The notes beneath the pieces were generated by a model. It was not told the origin of the DNA, did no database searches, and was given only the letters and a program-made list of their open reading frames with translations. Both the position numbers and the translations under genes were made by a program. DNA of 64,000 nt from Campylobacter sp. RM10537 (GTDB lineage: Bacteria > Campylobacterota > Campylobacteria > Campylobacterales > Campylobacteraceae), in contig NZ_CP059597.1 of NCBI RefSeq assembly GCF_022369435.1, positions 558,001-622,000 on the forward strand, written 5' to 3'. This document shows, piece after piece, positions 38,529 through 47,512 of the stretch. Numbering within the stretch: the stretch's first letter is position 1; each line of letters starts with the position of its first letter.

Positions 38529-38822
38529 TTTCCAACCTAAAAATGCCATTAAGAGGGAAAGGGCTAAAATAAGATCTAAAGCCCAATTTTGAAATCCTAT
38601 AAACCCAATAGAAAGAACACTATAAAAAAGCCCACCTACAGCACAATAAATACAAATTGTGCTTAGCGAACCATTTTCTGCCATTTTTTTACAAGGACAA
38701 ATTCTAGAAAATTTTTTTTCATTAAATTGATTTTTTTTACCTTTTCTAAAAAACAAGCCTAATAGAGCAAAAATATTTAAAAATATAAAAAGATAAACTA
38801 AAAATAGATCTAAATCGTCCAA
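38514..38822 (-). CDS. Small membrane protein, unknown function
   Basis: 102 residues. Three or so hydrophobic segments (about 5-22, 58-76, 80-97), with an internal Cys cluster CPCKKMAENGSLSTICIYCAVGG whose C-x-C and C-x2-C spacing could bind metal. It matches Cj0808c by position. TTG start with AGGA upstream. No function assigned. It is 9 bp from the next gene of the same strand and probably co-transcribed with it. Confidence 0.6.
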   Translation of the reverse strand: MDDLDLFLVYLFIFLNIFALLGLFFRKGKKNQFNEKKFSRICPCKKMAENGSLSTICIYCAVGGLFYSVLSIGFIGFQNWALDLILALSLLMAFLGWKLKID

Positions 38823-38831
38823 AATTTATTC

Positions 38832-39428
38832 CTAAAAATATCTTAACCAAGAAGGAATGTGTATTTGCTCAGCTTTTAATGTTGTTTCTTTTCCATGTCC
38901 AGGTAAAAGTCTAAAATCATTTTCATATTTTAATACTTTTTGTAAACTTTCTTTCATAAGCTCTGGATTGGAAAAAGGAAAATCCCATCTTCCTATACTT
39001 CTATAAAATAAAAAATCTCCACTAAACATTAAATTTTGCCCTACAACTTCTATCATGGTGCATCCTGGTGTATGTCCAGGTAGAAAATGGAATTTAAATT
39101 CAGTTCCGTTAATATTAAGAATATTTTCATCTTCGACTAAAAAATCTGCTTTACTTGGTTCAAATCCTCTATCCATAGGATCATCTAGCATAAATTCATC
39201 ATTTTTATGTATGTAAATAGGGATATTATATTCTCTTTTAACTTTTGCATTATCCCATACGTGATCACAATGCCCATGAGTATTTAAAATTGCCAAAGGA
39301 TTTTTAACATGCTCTTTGATAAATTTTAAAGCCTCAAAACCTGGATCTATGATGATTTCACCTTTTTGCGTTGATAGAATATAACAATTGGTCATATAAG
39401 GGCCACAAGCTTGTTGAGTTATTTGCAT
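38832..39428 (-). CDS. Glyoxalase II-like metallo-beta-lactamase-fold hydrolase
   Basis: 198 residues. The metal signature is HGHCDH in NTHGHCDHVWDN; further ligands are FLPGHTPGCTM, SGDFLF and LPGHGKETT. Small proteins of this kind hydrolyse thioesters such as S-lactoylglutathione; Campylobacter uses other thiols, so the substrate is open. It matches Cj0809c. Confidence 0.88.
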   Translation of the reverse strand: MQITQQACGPYMTNCYILSTQKGEIIIDPGFEALKFIKEHVKNPLAILNTHGHCDHVWDNAKVKREYNIPIYIHKNDEFMLDDPMDRGFEPSKADFLVEDENILNINGTEFKFHFLPGHTPGCTMIEVVGQNLMFSGDFLFYRSIGRWDFPFSNPELMKESLQKVLKYENDFRLLPGHGKETTLKAEQIHIPSWLRYF

Positions 39429-39456
39429 TTTTTAGCCTTTTTTTTGAATTTTTATA

Positions 39457-39462
39457 TATAAT
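39457..39462 (+). promoter_or_regulatory. -10 element for nadE
   Basis: TATAAT in TTATATATAATTATATT, 31 bases before the nadE ATG, in the short gap to the divergent hydrolase. Confidence 0.5.
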
Positions 39463-39492
39463 TATATTAGCGAATTATTGTAAAGGTAAGTT

Positions 39493-40245
39493 ATGAATTG
39501 TAAACAAATTTTAGAAAATTTGTGTATTTTTATAAAAGAGGAACTTTTAAAAAGTGGTAAAAATAATGTTATTTTAGGACTTAGTGGAGGTGTTGATTCT
39601 GCTTTAGTAGCTACACTTTGTAAAAAAGCTTTAGATAAAAATGTTTTTGCACTTTTAATGCCTACGCAATATTCAAGCAAAGAACATTTAAATGATGCTT
39701 TGATGCTTTGCCATGATTTAAATATAGATTATAAAATTATTTCTATTGAGACAATTCTTAATACCTTTATTGAACAAAGTCAAAATATAGATAAAATTCG
39801 TATAGGTAATTATGCAGCACGTATTAGAATGGCTTTGCTTTATGATTATTCTGTGCTTAAAAATGCTCTTGTGGTTGGCACTTCAAATAAAAGCGAATTG
39901 CTTTTAGGTTATGGAACAATTTATGGGGACTTAGCTTGTGCTTTTAATCCTATAGGTGATCTTTATAAAACGCAAGTGTATGAAATGGCTAAATTTTTAA
40001 AGATGCATGAAAATTTTATTAAAAAAAGTCCGAGTGCAGATCTTTGGGAAAATCAAAGTGATGAAAAAGAATTAGGTTTTACTTATGAGCAAATAGACTT
40101 AGGTTTAAAAGCAATAGAAAATAATGATAAGCAAACTATGGATAAATTAGATGAAAATTTACTCAAAATGCTAAAAACTCGTATTAAAAACAATGCCTTT
40201 AAAAGGTCTATGCCTAAAATCGCAAATTTAATGGATTTTAAGTGA
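39493..40245 (+). CDS. nadE: Ammonia-dependent NAD+ synthetase
   Basis: Last step of NAD synthesis, deamido-NAD plus NH3. 250 residues, which is the short ammonia-only form (no glutaminase domain). PP-loop LGLSGGVDSALVATL, then GNYAARIRMALLYDYS, GTSNKSELLLGYGTIYGD and KSPSADLWENQSDEKELG. SD AAAGGT. The next gene overlaps its stop by 4 bp. Confidence 0.96.
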   Translation: MNCKQILENLCIFIKEELLKSGKNNVILGLSGGVDSALVATLCKKALDKNVFALLMPTQYSSKEHLNDALMLCHDLNIDYKIISIETILNTFIEQSQNIDKIRIGNYAARIRMALLYDYSVLKNALVVGTSNKSELLLGYGTIYGDLACAFNPIGDLYKTQVYEMAKFLKMHENFIKKSPSADLWENQSDEKELGFTYEQIDLGLKAIENNDKQTMDKLDENLLKMLKTRIKNNAFKRSMPKIANLMDFK

Positions 40246-41165
40246 GTGAAGATAAAAAATATCAACTTTGGCTAGATCATTATTTTTTTAAACCTAATTT
40301 TTTTCAAAAATGTTTAGCGTATTTATTGTTGCCCTTAAGTTTTATTTATGCTTTATTAGCGATTGTAAATACTTGGTTTTTTAAAAAAATAGACTTTAAA
40401 AGACCTGTAATCAGTGTTGGAAATTTAAGTTTTGGAGGTAATGGAAAAACACCTCTTTGCAAAGCAATAGCGAGAGAATTTGAAGATGTTTTTATCGTAC
40501 TTAGAGGCTATAAAAGAAAGAGTAAAGGCTTGATTGTAATTAAATACAAGCATGAAATTTTAACAGATGTTTTGCAAAGTGGTGATGAAGCCATGGAATA
40601 TGCTTTTGAGGATAAAATTTCAGGTGTGATTGTCAGTGAAAATAGGGTAGAGGGGATCAAAAAAGCTTTTGATTTAGGCGCAAAGATAGTTTTATTAGAC
40701 GATGCTTTTTCAAAATTTTATATTCAAAAATTTAACATTTTATTAGAGAGTGAAGTAAGGCCTTATTTTAATTTTACTTTGCCTAGTGGGGCATATCGTT
40801 TGCCAAAATTTTACAATAAAAAAGCTGATTTTTTGGCACTTGAAAATAGAGATTTCATCCGCTATTCTTATACTAAAGAAAATCCTAAAGCTATATTAAT
40901 AACAGCAATTGCAAAGCCTTTTAGACTTTATGAGCATTTTATAAAGGCTAGGGCTTGTTATTTTTTTAAAGATCATTACGAATTTAAAAAAGATGAACTT
41001 GAAAATTTACTTAAAAAACATAATTGCGATACCCTAATGCTTACTTTTAAAGATTATGTTAAAGTAAAAGATTTTGGTTTTAAGTGTCAAATTATAGAAT
41101 TAAATATAGAATTAAAAGAAAATTTTAAAGAAAAATTACATCAATATGTAAGGAGTTTTGATTGA
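40242..41165 (+). CDS. lpxK: Tetraacyldisaccharide 4'-kinase LpxK
   Basis: Adds the 4'-phosphate to lipid A at the inner membrane. 307 residues with a GTG start overlapping nadE. N-terminal membrane segment (CLAYLLLPLSFIYALLAIVN), the atypical P-loop VGNLSFGGNGKTPLC, YKRKSKG, GDEAMEYAF, and VLLDDAFS in place of the DDGFQ motif. It is slightly shorter than E. coli LpxK. thrC starts within its last codons. Confidence 0.92.
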   Translation: MSEDKKYQLWLDHYFFKPNFFQKCLAYLLLPLSFIYALLAIVNTWFFKKIDFKRPVISVGNLSFGGNGKTPLCKAIAREFEDVFIVLRGYKRKSKGLIVIKYKHEILTDVLQSGDEAMEYAFEDKISGVIVSENRVEGIKKAFDLGAKIVLLDDAFSKFYIQKFNILLESEVRPYFNFTLPSGAYRLPKFYNKKADFLALENRDFIRYSYTKENPKAILITAIAKPFRLYEHFIKARACYFFKDHYEFKKDELENLLKKHNCDTLMLTFKDYVKVKDFGFKCQIIELNIELKENFKEKLHQYVRSFD

Positions 41166-42571
41166 TTTTAGTTGAAAGTAGAAATATAAACAATAAAGCA
41201 GATTTTAAAGAAGCATTAATTAATCCAAGCGCACCAGAAGGTGGACTTTATTCACCTTTAAATTTACCTTATTTTGATGGAGAAAAATATAGTCAATTTT
41301 CTTATAATGAATTTGCTTTAAAGTTAATAGAAAGCTTTGAATTTGGTTATGAAGAATTATTTAAAAAAGCTCTTAAAAGCTATGAAAAATTTGATCATAG
41401 TTACGCAATAAATTTAAAGAAAATTGAAGATAAAGTTTATATTAATGAGCTTTGGCATGGGCCTACAAGGGCTTTTAAAGATATGGCTTTACAACCTTTT
41501 GGAGTGCTTTTAAATGATTTTTCAAAAGATAAAAAAATTTTAATTATGTGTGCTACAAGTGGAGATACAGGTCCTGCGACGCTTAAAAGTTTTGAAAATT
41601 TAGAAAATATTAAAGTTATTTGTATGTATCCAAATGGTGGAACAAGTTCTTTGCAAGAGCTTCAAATGAGAGCTTTAGATAAAGGTAATTTAAAAGTTTT
41701 AGCCGTTAAAGGAAATTTTGATGATACTCAACGTATTTTAAAAAATTTACTTGCAAAGAAAGAATTTAGAAAAAGTTTAAAAATGCAAGATTATGAGCTT
41801 TGTGCTGCAAATTCCGTTAATTTTGGACGTATTTTATTTCAAATTATTTATCATTATTATGCAAGCTTAAAACTATGGGATGAATTTAAAGAAAAAGTTG
41901 AAATTATCATCCCTAGTGGAAATTTTGGAAATGCTTTAGGGGCTTATTATGCAAAAAAAATGGGTGCTAAAATTGCAAAAATAAAAATTGCATCTAATGC
42001 AAATAATATTTTAAGTGAATTTTTTAACAAAGGTATTTATGATTTGCGTGATAAAATTCTTAAAAAAACTATATCTCCAGCTATGGATATTCTTATTTCT
42101 TCTAATATAGAAAGACTACTTTTTGATAAATTTGGTGATTTAAGAACTAATGAATTGATGAATTTGCTTAAAAATCAAAATTATTTTATTCTTGAACAAA
42201 AAGAATTACAAAGTTTACAAGAAGATTTTGAAGCTGATTTTTGTGAAGATAATGAGTGCATGAAATTTATAAAAGAGAGTAAAACTTTAATCGATCCACA
42301 TACTGCTACTTGTTTTAAAATGCTAGATATTTCAAAACCGAGCATTATTACTTCAACGGCTGAATGGACAAAATTTACTCCAAGCATGATTAAGGCAATT
42401 TTTAATAGAGATTGTAAAGATGAAAAAGAAGATTTTAAACTTTTGGCTAAAAATTTTAATTTAGAGATCAAGGAAGAAATTTCTAAACTGTTTGATTTAA
42501 ATTTAAAAAATAAAAAAGTTTATAAAAATGAAGAAATCGAAAATGAAATTTTAGAATGGATAAAAAAATGA
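41162..42571 (+). CDS. thrC: Threonine synthase
   Basis: PLP enzyme converting O-phosphohomoserine to threonine. 469 residues with a TTG start overlapping the lpxK stop by 4 bp. The PLP lysine is in GPTRAFKDMALQ; SGDTGPATL and IPSGNFGNALGAYYAKKMG are phosphate/PLP loops. Length and N-terminal layout fit the long (class 2, E. coli-like) form. It overlaps kdsB by 16 bp. Confidence 0.96.
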   Translation: MILVESRNINNKADFKEALINPSAPEGGLYSPLNLPYFDGEKYSQFSYNEFALKLIESFEFGYEELFKKALKSYEKFDHSYAINLKKIEDKVYINELWHGPTRAFKDMALQPFGVLLNDFSKDKKILIMCATSGDTGPATLKSFENLENIKVICMYPNGGTSSLQELQMRALDKGNLKVLAVKGNFDDTQRILKNLLAKKEFRKSLKMQDYELCAANSVNFGRILFQIIYHYYASLKLWDEFKEKVEIIIPSGNFGNALGAYYAKKMGAKIAKIKIASNANNILSEFFNKGIYDLRDKILKKTISPAMDILISSNIERLLFDKFGDLRTNELMNLLKNQNYFILEQKELQSLQEDFEADFCEDNECMKFIKESKTLIDPHTATCFKMLDISKPSIITSTAEWTKFTPSMIKAIFNRDCKDEKEDFKLLAKNFNLEIKEEISKLFDLNLKNKKVYKNEEIENEILEWIKK

Positions 42572-43299
42572 TTATAATACCTACAAGATTAAATTCAACA
42601 CGTTTTCCTAAAAAAATTCTTTGCGATATAGGTGGTGTTCCTATGTTTATTGCGACTGCTAAGCAAGTACAAGATATTGATGAAGTTTGTATAGCAGTCG
42701 ATGATGAAGAAATTTTAGAGCTTGTTAAAAAGTATCATTTTAAAGCTGTTTTAACCAGAAAAGATCATGAGAGTGGTACAGATAGAATCAATGAAGCTTG
42801 TCAAAAACTTGCTTTAAAAGAAGATGAAATTGTTATCAATGTGCAAGCAGATGAACCTTTTATAGAAAGCAAGAATTTATTTTTATTTAAAGAATTTGCA
42901 CATTCTTGTCTGGGTGAAAAAGCTTTTATGGCGAGTTGTTATAAGATCATTGATCAAAAACAAGCTAATGATTCTAATTTGGTTAAAGTGGTTTGCGATA
43001 AAGACGATTTTGCTCTATATTTTTCAAGATCAAAAATTCCTTATGAAAGAGAGGATTATCAAGGCAATTTTAAAGGACATTTGGGAATTTATGCTTACAG
43101 TGTAAAAGCTTTAAAAGAGTTTTGTGCTTTAGAAAATTCAATGCTTGAAAAAGCCGAAAAATTAGAGCAATTAAGAGCAATTGAGAATGGAAAGAAAATC
43201 AAAATGCTTGAAATAAGTACTCAAAGCATAGGTATTGATACCCAAGAAGATTATGAAAAGGCTTTGAAATTTTATAAAAATTTGCAAAATTTTACTTAA
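42556..43299 (+). CDS. kdsB: CMP-KDO synthetase
   Basis: 3-deoxy-manno-octulosonate cytidylyltransferase; activates KDO for lipid A core. 247 residues. MIIIPTRLNSTRFPKKIL is the nucleotide motif; GTDRINEAC, INVQADEPFI, FSRSKIPYERE and LEKAEKLEQLR are family-specific. Starts inside thrC. Two hairpins follow its stop. Confidence 0.96.
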   Translation: MDKKMIIIPTRLNSTRFPKKILCDIGGVPMFIATAKQVQDIDEVCIAVDDEEILELVKKYHFKAVLTRKDHESGTDRINEACQKLALKEDEIVINVQADEPFIESKNLFLFKEFAHSCLGEKAFMASCYKIIDQKQANDSNLVKVVCDKDDFALYFSRSKIPYEREDYQGNFKGHLGIYAYSVKALKEFCALENSMLEKAEKLEQLRAIENGKKIKMLEISTQSIGIDTQEDYEKALKFYKNLQNFT

Positions 43300-43334
43300 A
43301 TAAATAAGTAAAATTTTATGTATTTTGATACATA
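43286..43334 (+). terminator. Two overlapping hairpins after kdsB
   Basis: Hairpin 1: AAAATTTTACTT (43286-43297) with AAGTAAAATTTT (43306-43317). Hairpin 2: TATGTAT (43317-43323) with ATACATA (43328-43334), then TTTTT. They share base 43317. Hairpin 2 with its T run is the better intrinsic terminator; hairpin 1 spans the kdsB stop codon. Confidence 0.65.
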
Positions 43335-43361
43335 TTTTTAATTTTAACTTAAGGAGAATTA

Positions 43362-44132
43362 ATGAAAAAAATTTTTTATTTTTTAACGATATTTTTTGCT
43401 TTGCATTTAATGGCAAAAGATTTAGTAGTAGGTATGGAGCTTGGTTATCCACCTTTTGAAATGAGTGATAAAAATGGAAAAGCAAGTGGAATCAGTGTAG
43501 ATTTTTTAGAACAGTTTGCCAAAGAACACGGCTATAAACTTGTAGTTAAAAATATAGCTTGGGATGGTTTGATACCTGCTCTTAAAACTGGAAAAATAGA
43601 TCTTATTATGTCTTCTATGACTATTACTGATGAACGCAAAAAAGTTGTGGATTTTACTATCCCTTATGCACAAGCTAATTTAGCTATTTTAACTCCTATT
43701 AATTCAAAAATTAAAAGTATAAATGATTTAAATAAGAAGGGAGAAATTTTAGCTTTAAAACGCGGATCCACTGGGCATTTATATGCAAATAAAAATCTCA
43801 AAAATGCAACAATACATCTTTTTGATAAAGAAAGTGCAGCTATTTTAGAAATTATACAGGGTAAAGCGGATGGATTTTTTTATGATCAACTTACAATTTA
43901 TAGAACTTGGCAAAAACATCAAGATACCACAAGAGCTATTCTAGCACCTTTTCAAAAAAATCCAGAATTTTGGGGTATAGCTATAAGAAAAGGCGATGTA
44001 GAACTTAAAAAAGAATTGGATGATTTTATAAGCAAAAGTAAAAAAGATGGATTTTTTGATTCGCTTGGAGAAAAATATCTAAAAGATGTTAAAGATACTT
44101 TTAAAAAGAACCATTTGCAATTTTTCTTTTAA
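43362..44132 (+). CDS. glnH: Amino-acid ABC transporter substrate-binding protein (GlnH-like)
   Basis: 256 residues, periplasmic. Signal MKKIFYFLTIFFALHLMA. SBP_bac_3 features: VGMELGYPPFEMSDKNGKASGISVDFLEQ, LIMSSMTITDERKKVVDFTIPYA, LALKRGSTGHLYA, DGFFYDQLTIY. It binds a polar amino acid (glutamine or similar); the exact ligand cannot be read. It has its own SD (AAGGAGA) and stands alone between terminators. A permease of the same class is at 18742. Confidence 0.88.
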   Translation: MKKIFYFLTIFFALHLMAKDLVVGMELGYPPFEMSDKNGKASGISVDFLEQFAKEHGYKLVVKNIAWDGLIPALKTGKIDLIMSSMTITDERKKVVDFTIPYAQANLAILTPINSKIKSINDLNKKGEILALKRGSTGHLYANKNLKNATIHLFDKESAAILEIIQGKADGFFYDQLTIYRTWQKHQDTTRAILAPFQKNPEFWGIAIRKGDVELKKELDDFISKSKKDGFFDSLGEKYLKDVKDTFKKNHLQFFF

Positions 44133-44135
44133 AAT

Positions 44136-44165
44136 TTAAGAAGAGACTTTTTAGTCTTTTCTTAA
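44136..44165. terminator. Terminator between glnH and convergent fliP
   Basis: TTAAGAAGAGACT (44136-44148) pairs with AGTCTTTTCTTAA (44153-44165), one G-T, 4-nt loop. It lies between two convergent stops and could act in both directions, though no long T run follows. Confidence 0.5.
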
Positions 44166-44167
44166 AA

Positions 44168-44914
44168 TCATGTAACAAAACTTTCTACCAATCTTTGGAT
44201 TAATAAATTCCAACCATCAACAAGAACAAAGATTAAAAGTTTAAAAGGTAAGGAAATCATTACAGGTGGAAGCATCATCATACCCATAGCCATTAAAACA
44301 GAACTTACAACCATATCAATAACCAAAAAAGGCAAGTAAATTAAAAAGCCTATTTCAAATGCTGTTTTTAATTCTGAAATCATAAATGCAGGTACTAAAA
44401 CAGTTAAAGAAACATCATCAATGGTTTTAGGATTAGGTAAGTGACGTATGCGGTAAAATAAAGCTAAATCTTTTTCGCGAGTATTTTTTAACATAAAATC
44501 TTTAAAAGGTTTAATACTCTTATTAAAGGCTTCTTCATAACCAATTTTTTCTGCCAAATAAGGCTTAATTCCTTGATTATAAGATTTTGTAGCTACAGGT
44601 TCCATAATAAAAAAAGTTAAAATTAAAGCAAGAGTTACCAATATAGTATTTGGCGGCATACTTTGAGTTCCCATAGCTTGACGCAAAAAAGAAAAAACAA
44701 CAATCAAGCGTAAAAAAGAAGTCATAACAAAAACTATGCTTGGGGCAAGCACTAAAATTGTCAATACTATAACTATGTTTAAGGTTGTAACAAGTTGATT
44801 TGGGGTATTTGGAGCACTAAGGCTTAAATTGACTGTAGGTATAGTTGCTTCAGGTGCTGCAAAAAGAGTGCTAAAAAAGGCACTTGCTATTAATAAAAAA
44901 AATATTTTTTTCAA
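44168..44914 (-). CDS. fliP: Flagellar export-gate protein FliP
   Basis: Core membrane protein of the flagellar type III secretion gate (FliP-FliQ-FliR). 248 residues with a cleaved signal (MKKIFFLLIASAFFSTLFA), then about four TM segments. Motifs: FSFLRQAMGTQSMPPNTILVTLALILT and PAFMISELKTAFEIGFLIYLPFLVIDMVV. Monocistronic, divergent from glmU with about 157 bp between them. Confidence 0.96.
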   Translation of the reverse strand: MKKIFFLLIASAFFSTLFAAPEATIPTVNLSLSAPNTPNQLVTTLNIVIVLTILVLAPSIVFVMTSFLRLIVVFSFLRQAMGTQSMPPNTILVTLALILTFFIMEPVATKSYNQGIKPYLAEKIGYEEAFNKSIKPFKDFMLKNTREKDLALFYRIRHLPNPKTIDDVSLTVLVPAFMISELKTAFEIGFLIYLPFLVIDMVVSSVLMAMGMMMLPPVMISLPFKLLIFVLVDGWNLLIQRLVESFVT

Positions 44915-45071
44915 AATGCTAACCTTGGTTTTTGATTTAAAAAACAGGCTTTATTTTAACTTTTGATGACTAAAAAAGAGTTTAAAACTTTTATTTAAAA
45001 TATCCAAAACTTAACTTTAAAATGTTAAAATAAAGTAAAAATTTTATCATGAAATAAAGGCTTTAAAGATT

Positions 45072-46361
45072 ATGAAAAATTCAATTTTAATTTTAGCAGC
45101 AGGTCTTGGCACCCGAATGAAATCACAAAAACCAAAAGTCTTACAAGAACTTTGTCAAAAAAGTATGATTTTACATATTTTAGAAAAAGCCTATGAATTA
45201 AGTGATGATGTAAGCGTAGTTTTATCGTATCAAAAAGAACTTGTTGAAAAAGAAATTCTTTCTTCTTTTCCAAAAACAAAAATTTTAGAACAGGATTTAA
45301 AAAATTACCCAGGGACCGCAGGTGCTTTAAAAAATTTTAAATCAGATAAAGAAAAAGTTTTAATTCTTTGTGGAGATATGCCTTTAGTTCAAAGTGAAAG
45401 TTTAAAGCAATTATTGCAAAATGATGCCGATTTAACTTTAGCTGTATTTCATACAAAAGATCCAAAAACTTATGGGCGTGTATTAATAGAAAATGATAGA
45501 GTTGAAAAGATTATCGAATTTAAAGATGCTAGTGAAAAAGAGAGAATGATTGATATTTGCAATGCTGGAGTTTATGCGATTAAAACTGATCTTTTATTTG
45601 AAATTTTACCTTTAATTAATAATAATAATGCAGCCAAAGAATACTATCTAACTGATATAATTGCCTTGGCTAAAAATAAAGGAAAGATTATTAAAGCTAA
45701 TTATGTAAATGAAAATGAATTTATGGGCATTAATGATAAATTCGAATTAAGCATAGCTGAAAATTTAATACAAGAAAAAATCAAAAAATATTGGATGAAG
45801 CAAGGAGTAATTTTTCATTTACCTCATAGTACTTTTATAGGTTTGGATGTTGAATTTATAGGAGAATGTGAAGTTTATGAAAATGTAAGGATTGAGGGAA
45901 AAAGCAAGATTATTAATTCCATCATTAAAAGTTCTAGCGTGATAGAAAATTCTATTATTGAAAATAGCGATATAGGACCTTTAGCTCATTTGCGTCCAAA
46001 TTGCGAAATAAAAAATACTCATATAGGAAATTTTGTAGAATGTAAAAATGCAAAATTAAATACCGTAAAAGCAGGGCATTTGAGTTATTTAGGTGATTGT
46101 GAAATTGATAGTGGTACAAACATAGGTTGTGGGACTATTACTTGTAATTATGATGGGATTAAAAAGTATAAAACTATTATTGGTAAAAATGTTTTTGTAG
46201 GTTCGGATACGCAATTTATTGCTCCTGTAAATATAGAAAATGATGTTATTATTGCGGCTGGAAGTTCCGTTGATTGCAATGTTTCTAGCGGTTCTTTATT
46301 TATTAATAGAGCTAATAGAAAAGTAGTTAAAGATTATTTTTATAAAAAATTTAAAAAATGA
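45072..46361 (+). CDS. glmU: Bifunctional GlcNAc-1-P uridyltransferase / GlcN-1-P acetyltransferase
   Basis: Makes UDP-GlcNAc, needed for peptidoglycan and lipid A. 429 residues. Uridyltransferase domain (1-~225): LAAGLGTRMKSQKPKVLQ, LILCGDMPLV. The rest is a left-handed beta-helix (~240-425) with hexapeptide repeats and the acetyltransferase site (HLRPNCEIKNTHIGNFVECKNA region, LGDCEIDSGTNIGCGTITCNYDG). Its stop overlaps the coaBC ATG. It heads a seven-gene operon to truA. Confidence 0.97.
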   Translation: MKNSILILAAGLGTRMKSQKPKVLQELCQKSMILHILEKAYELSDDVSVVLSYQKELVEKEILSSFPKTKILEQDLKNYPGTAGALKNFKSDKEKVLILCGDMPLVQSESLKQLLQNDADLTLAVFHTKDPKTYGRVLIENDRVEKIIEFKDASEKERMIDICNAGVYAIKTDLLFEILPLINNNNAAKEYYLTDIIALAKNKGKIIKANYVNENEFMGINDKFELSIAENLIQEKIKKYWMKQGVIFHLPHSTFIGLDVEFIGECEVYENVRIEGKSKIINSIIKSSSVIENSIIENSDIGPLAHLRPNCEIKNTHIGNFVECKNAKLNTVKAGHLSYLGDCEIDSGTNIGCGTITCNYDGIKKYKTIIGKNVFVGSDTQFIAPVNIENDVIIAAGSSVDCNVSSGSLFINRANRKVVKDYFYKKFKK

Positions 46362-47512
46362 AAACCATACTTTTAGCAGTTAGTGGTAGTATAGCTTTTT
46401 ATAAAGCTTATGAGCTTATTTCTTTATTTAAAAAAGAAAATATTAAAGTTAAAGTTTTGCTTAGTCAAGGAGTTTTGAAATTTGCAAACAAATTAAGTTT
46501 TGAAGCTTTAGCGGATGAAATTTTATCCGAAGAAAATGAAAGCTGGGAGAATAAAAAAAATCATATAGATTTTAGTAAAGATTGCGATCTTGTTCTTTTT
46601 GCTCCTGCAAGTATAAATTCGATTAATAAACTAGCCTTAGGCATAGCAGATAATCTTTTTATTCAAACTTTAATAGCTTCTAATAAACCTTTAATAATTG
46701 CTCCAGCGGCTAATACAAATATGTATAATCACTTTAGCACTCAAAATTCTTTAAAATTACTTCAAAAAAATAAAGCTTTAATTATTCCACCTATTTCTAA
46801 AGTTTTAGCTTGTAAAGATGAAGGAATCGGAGCTTTAGCAGAAGTTGAAGATATATTTAATATTACAAAAAGAGAGCTTTTTAAAAAGAATTTTTGGCTT
46901 AACAAAAGTGTAGTTGTTAGTGGTGGGGGCACAAAAGAAAAAATAGATGATGTGCGTTGTATAGGTAATTTTTCGAGTGGAAAAATGGCAAAATCAATCG
47001 CTGATGCTTTTTATTTTTTGGGCGCTAAAGTTATATTTTTAAGTTCTGTAGATTTTAAAACTTCTTATGAAATTTATAAATTTGAAAGTTCAAAAGATTT
47101 AAAAATATTATTAGATCGATTTTGTGAAAGTGACTTTTTGATTATGGCAGCTGCAGTAAGTGATTTTATCCCAGAATTTCAAAAAGGAAAAATTAAAAAA
47201 AATCAATTTTCAAATGGCTTTGATCTTCATTTAAAACTTAACGAAGATTTGTTAAAAAATGTCAATTTTAAAGGTAAAAAAATAGGTTTTAAAATGGAAT
47301 TTGATACTAAAAATGCGATAGAAAATGCTAAAAAATCTTTAGTAGAGAAAAACTTAAATTTGGTATGCTTAAATATTTTAAATAAAAAAAATACTTTTGG
47401 AAGTGATAAAAACGAAATTCATTTTATAAGTAAAGATGCTTGTGTAAAAAGTGATTTTAAGGATAAAAAAGATTTGGCTTTTGATTTAATCAATTGGTGT
47501 GAAAAATTATGA
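46358..47512 (+). CDS. coaBC: Bifunctional phosphopantothenoylcysteine decarboxylase / synthetase (Dfp)
   Basis: Two steps of CoA synthesis. 384 residues. CoaC half (1-~180): flavoprotein fold, FAPASINSINKLALGIADNL, PAANTNMYNH (PxMNxxM-like) and LACKDEGIGALAE with the active-site Cys. CoaB half: VVSGGGTKEKIDDVRCIGNFSSGKMA and AAAVSDFIP. It overlaps the next gene by 4 bp. The order matches Cj0822. Confidence 0.95.
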   Translation: MKTILLAVSGSIAFYKAYELISLFKKENIKVKVLLSQGVLKFANKLSFEALADEILSEENESWENKKNHIDFSKDCDLVLFAPASINSINKLALGIADNLFIQTLIASNKPLIIAPAANTNMYNHFSTQNSLKLLQKNKALIIPPISKVLACKDEGIGALAEVEDIFNITKRELFKKNFWLNKSVVVSGGGTKEKIDDVRCIGNFSSGKMAKSIADAFYFLGAKVIFLSSVDFKTSYEIYKFESSKDLKILLDRFCESDFLIMAAAVSDFIPEFQKGKIKKNQFSNGFDLHLKLNEDLLKNVNFKGKKIGFKMEFDTKNAIENAKKSLVEKNLNLVCLNILNKKNTFGSDKNEIHFISKDACVKSDFKDKKDLAFDLINWCEKL

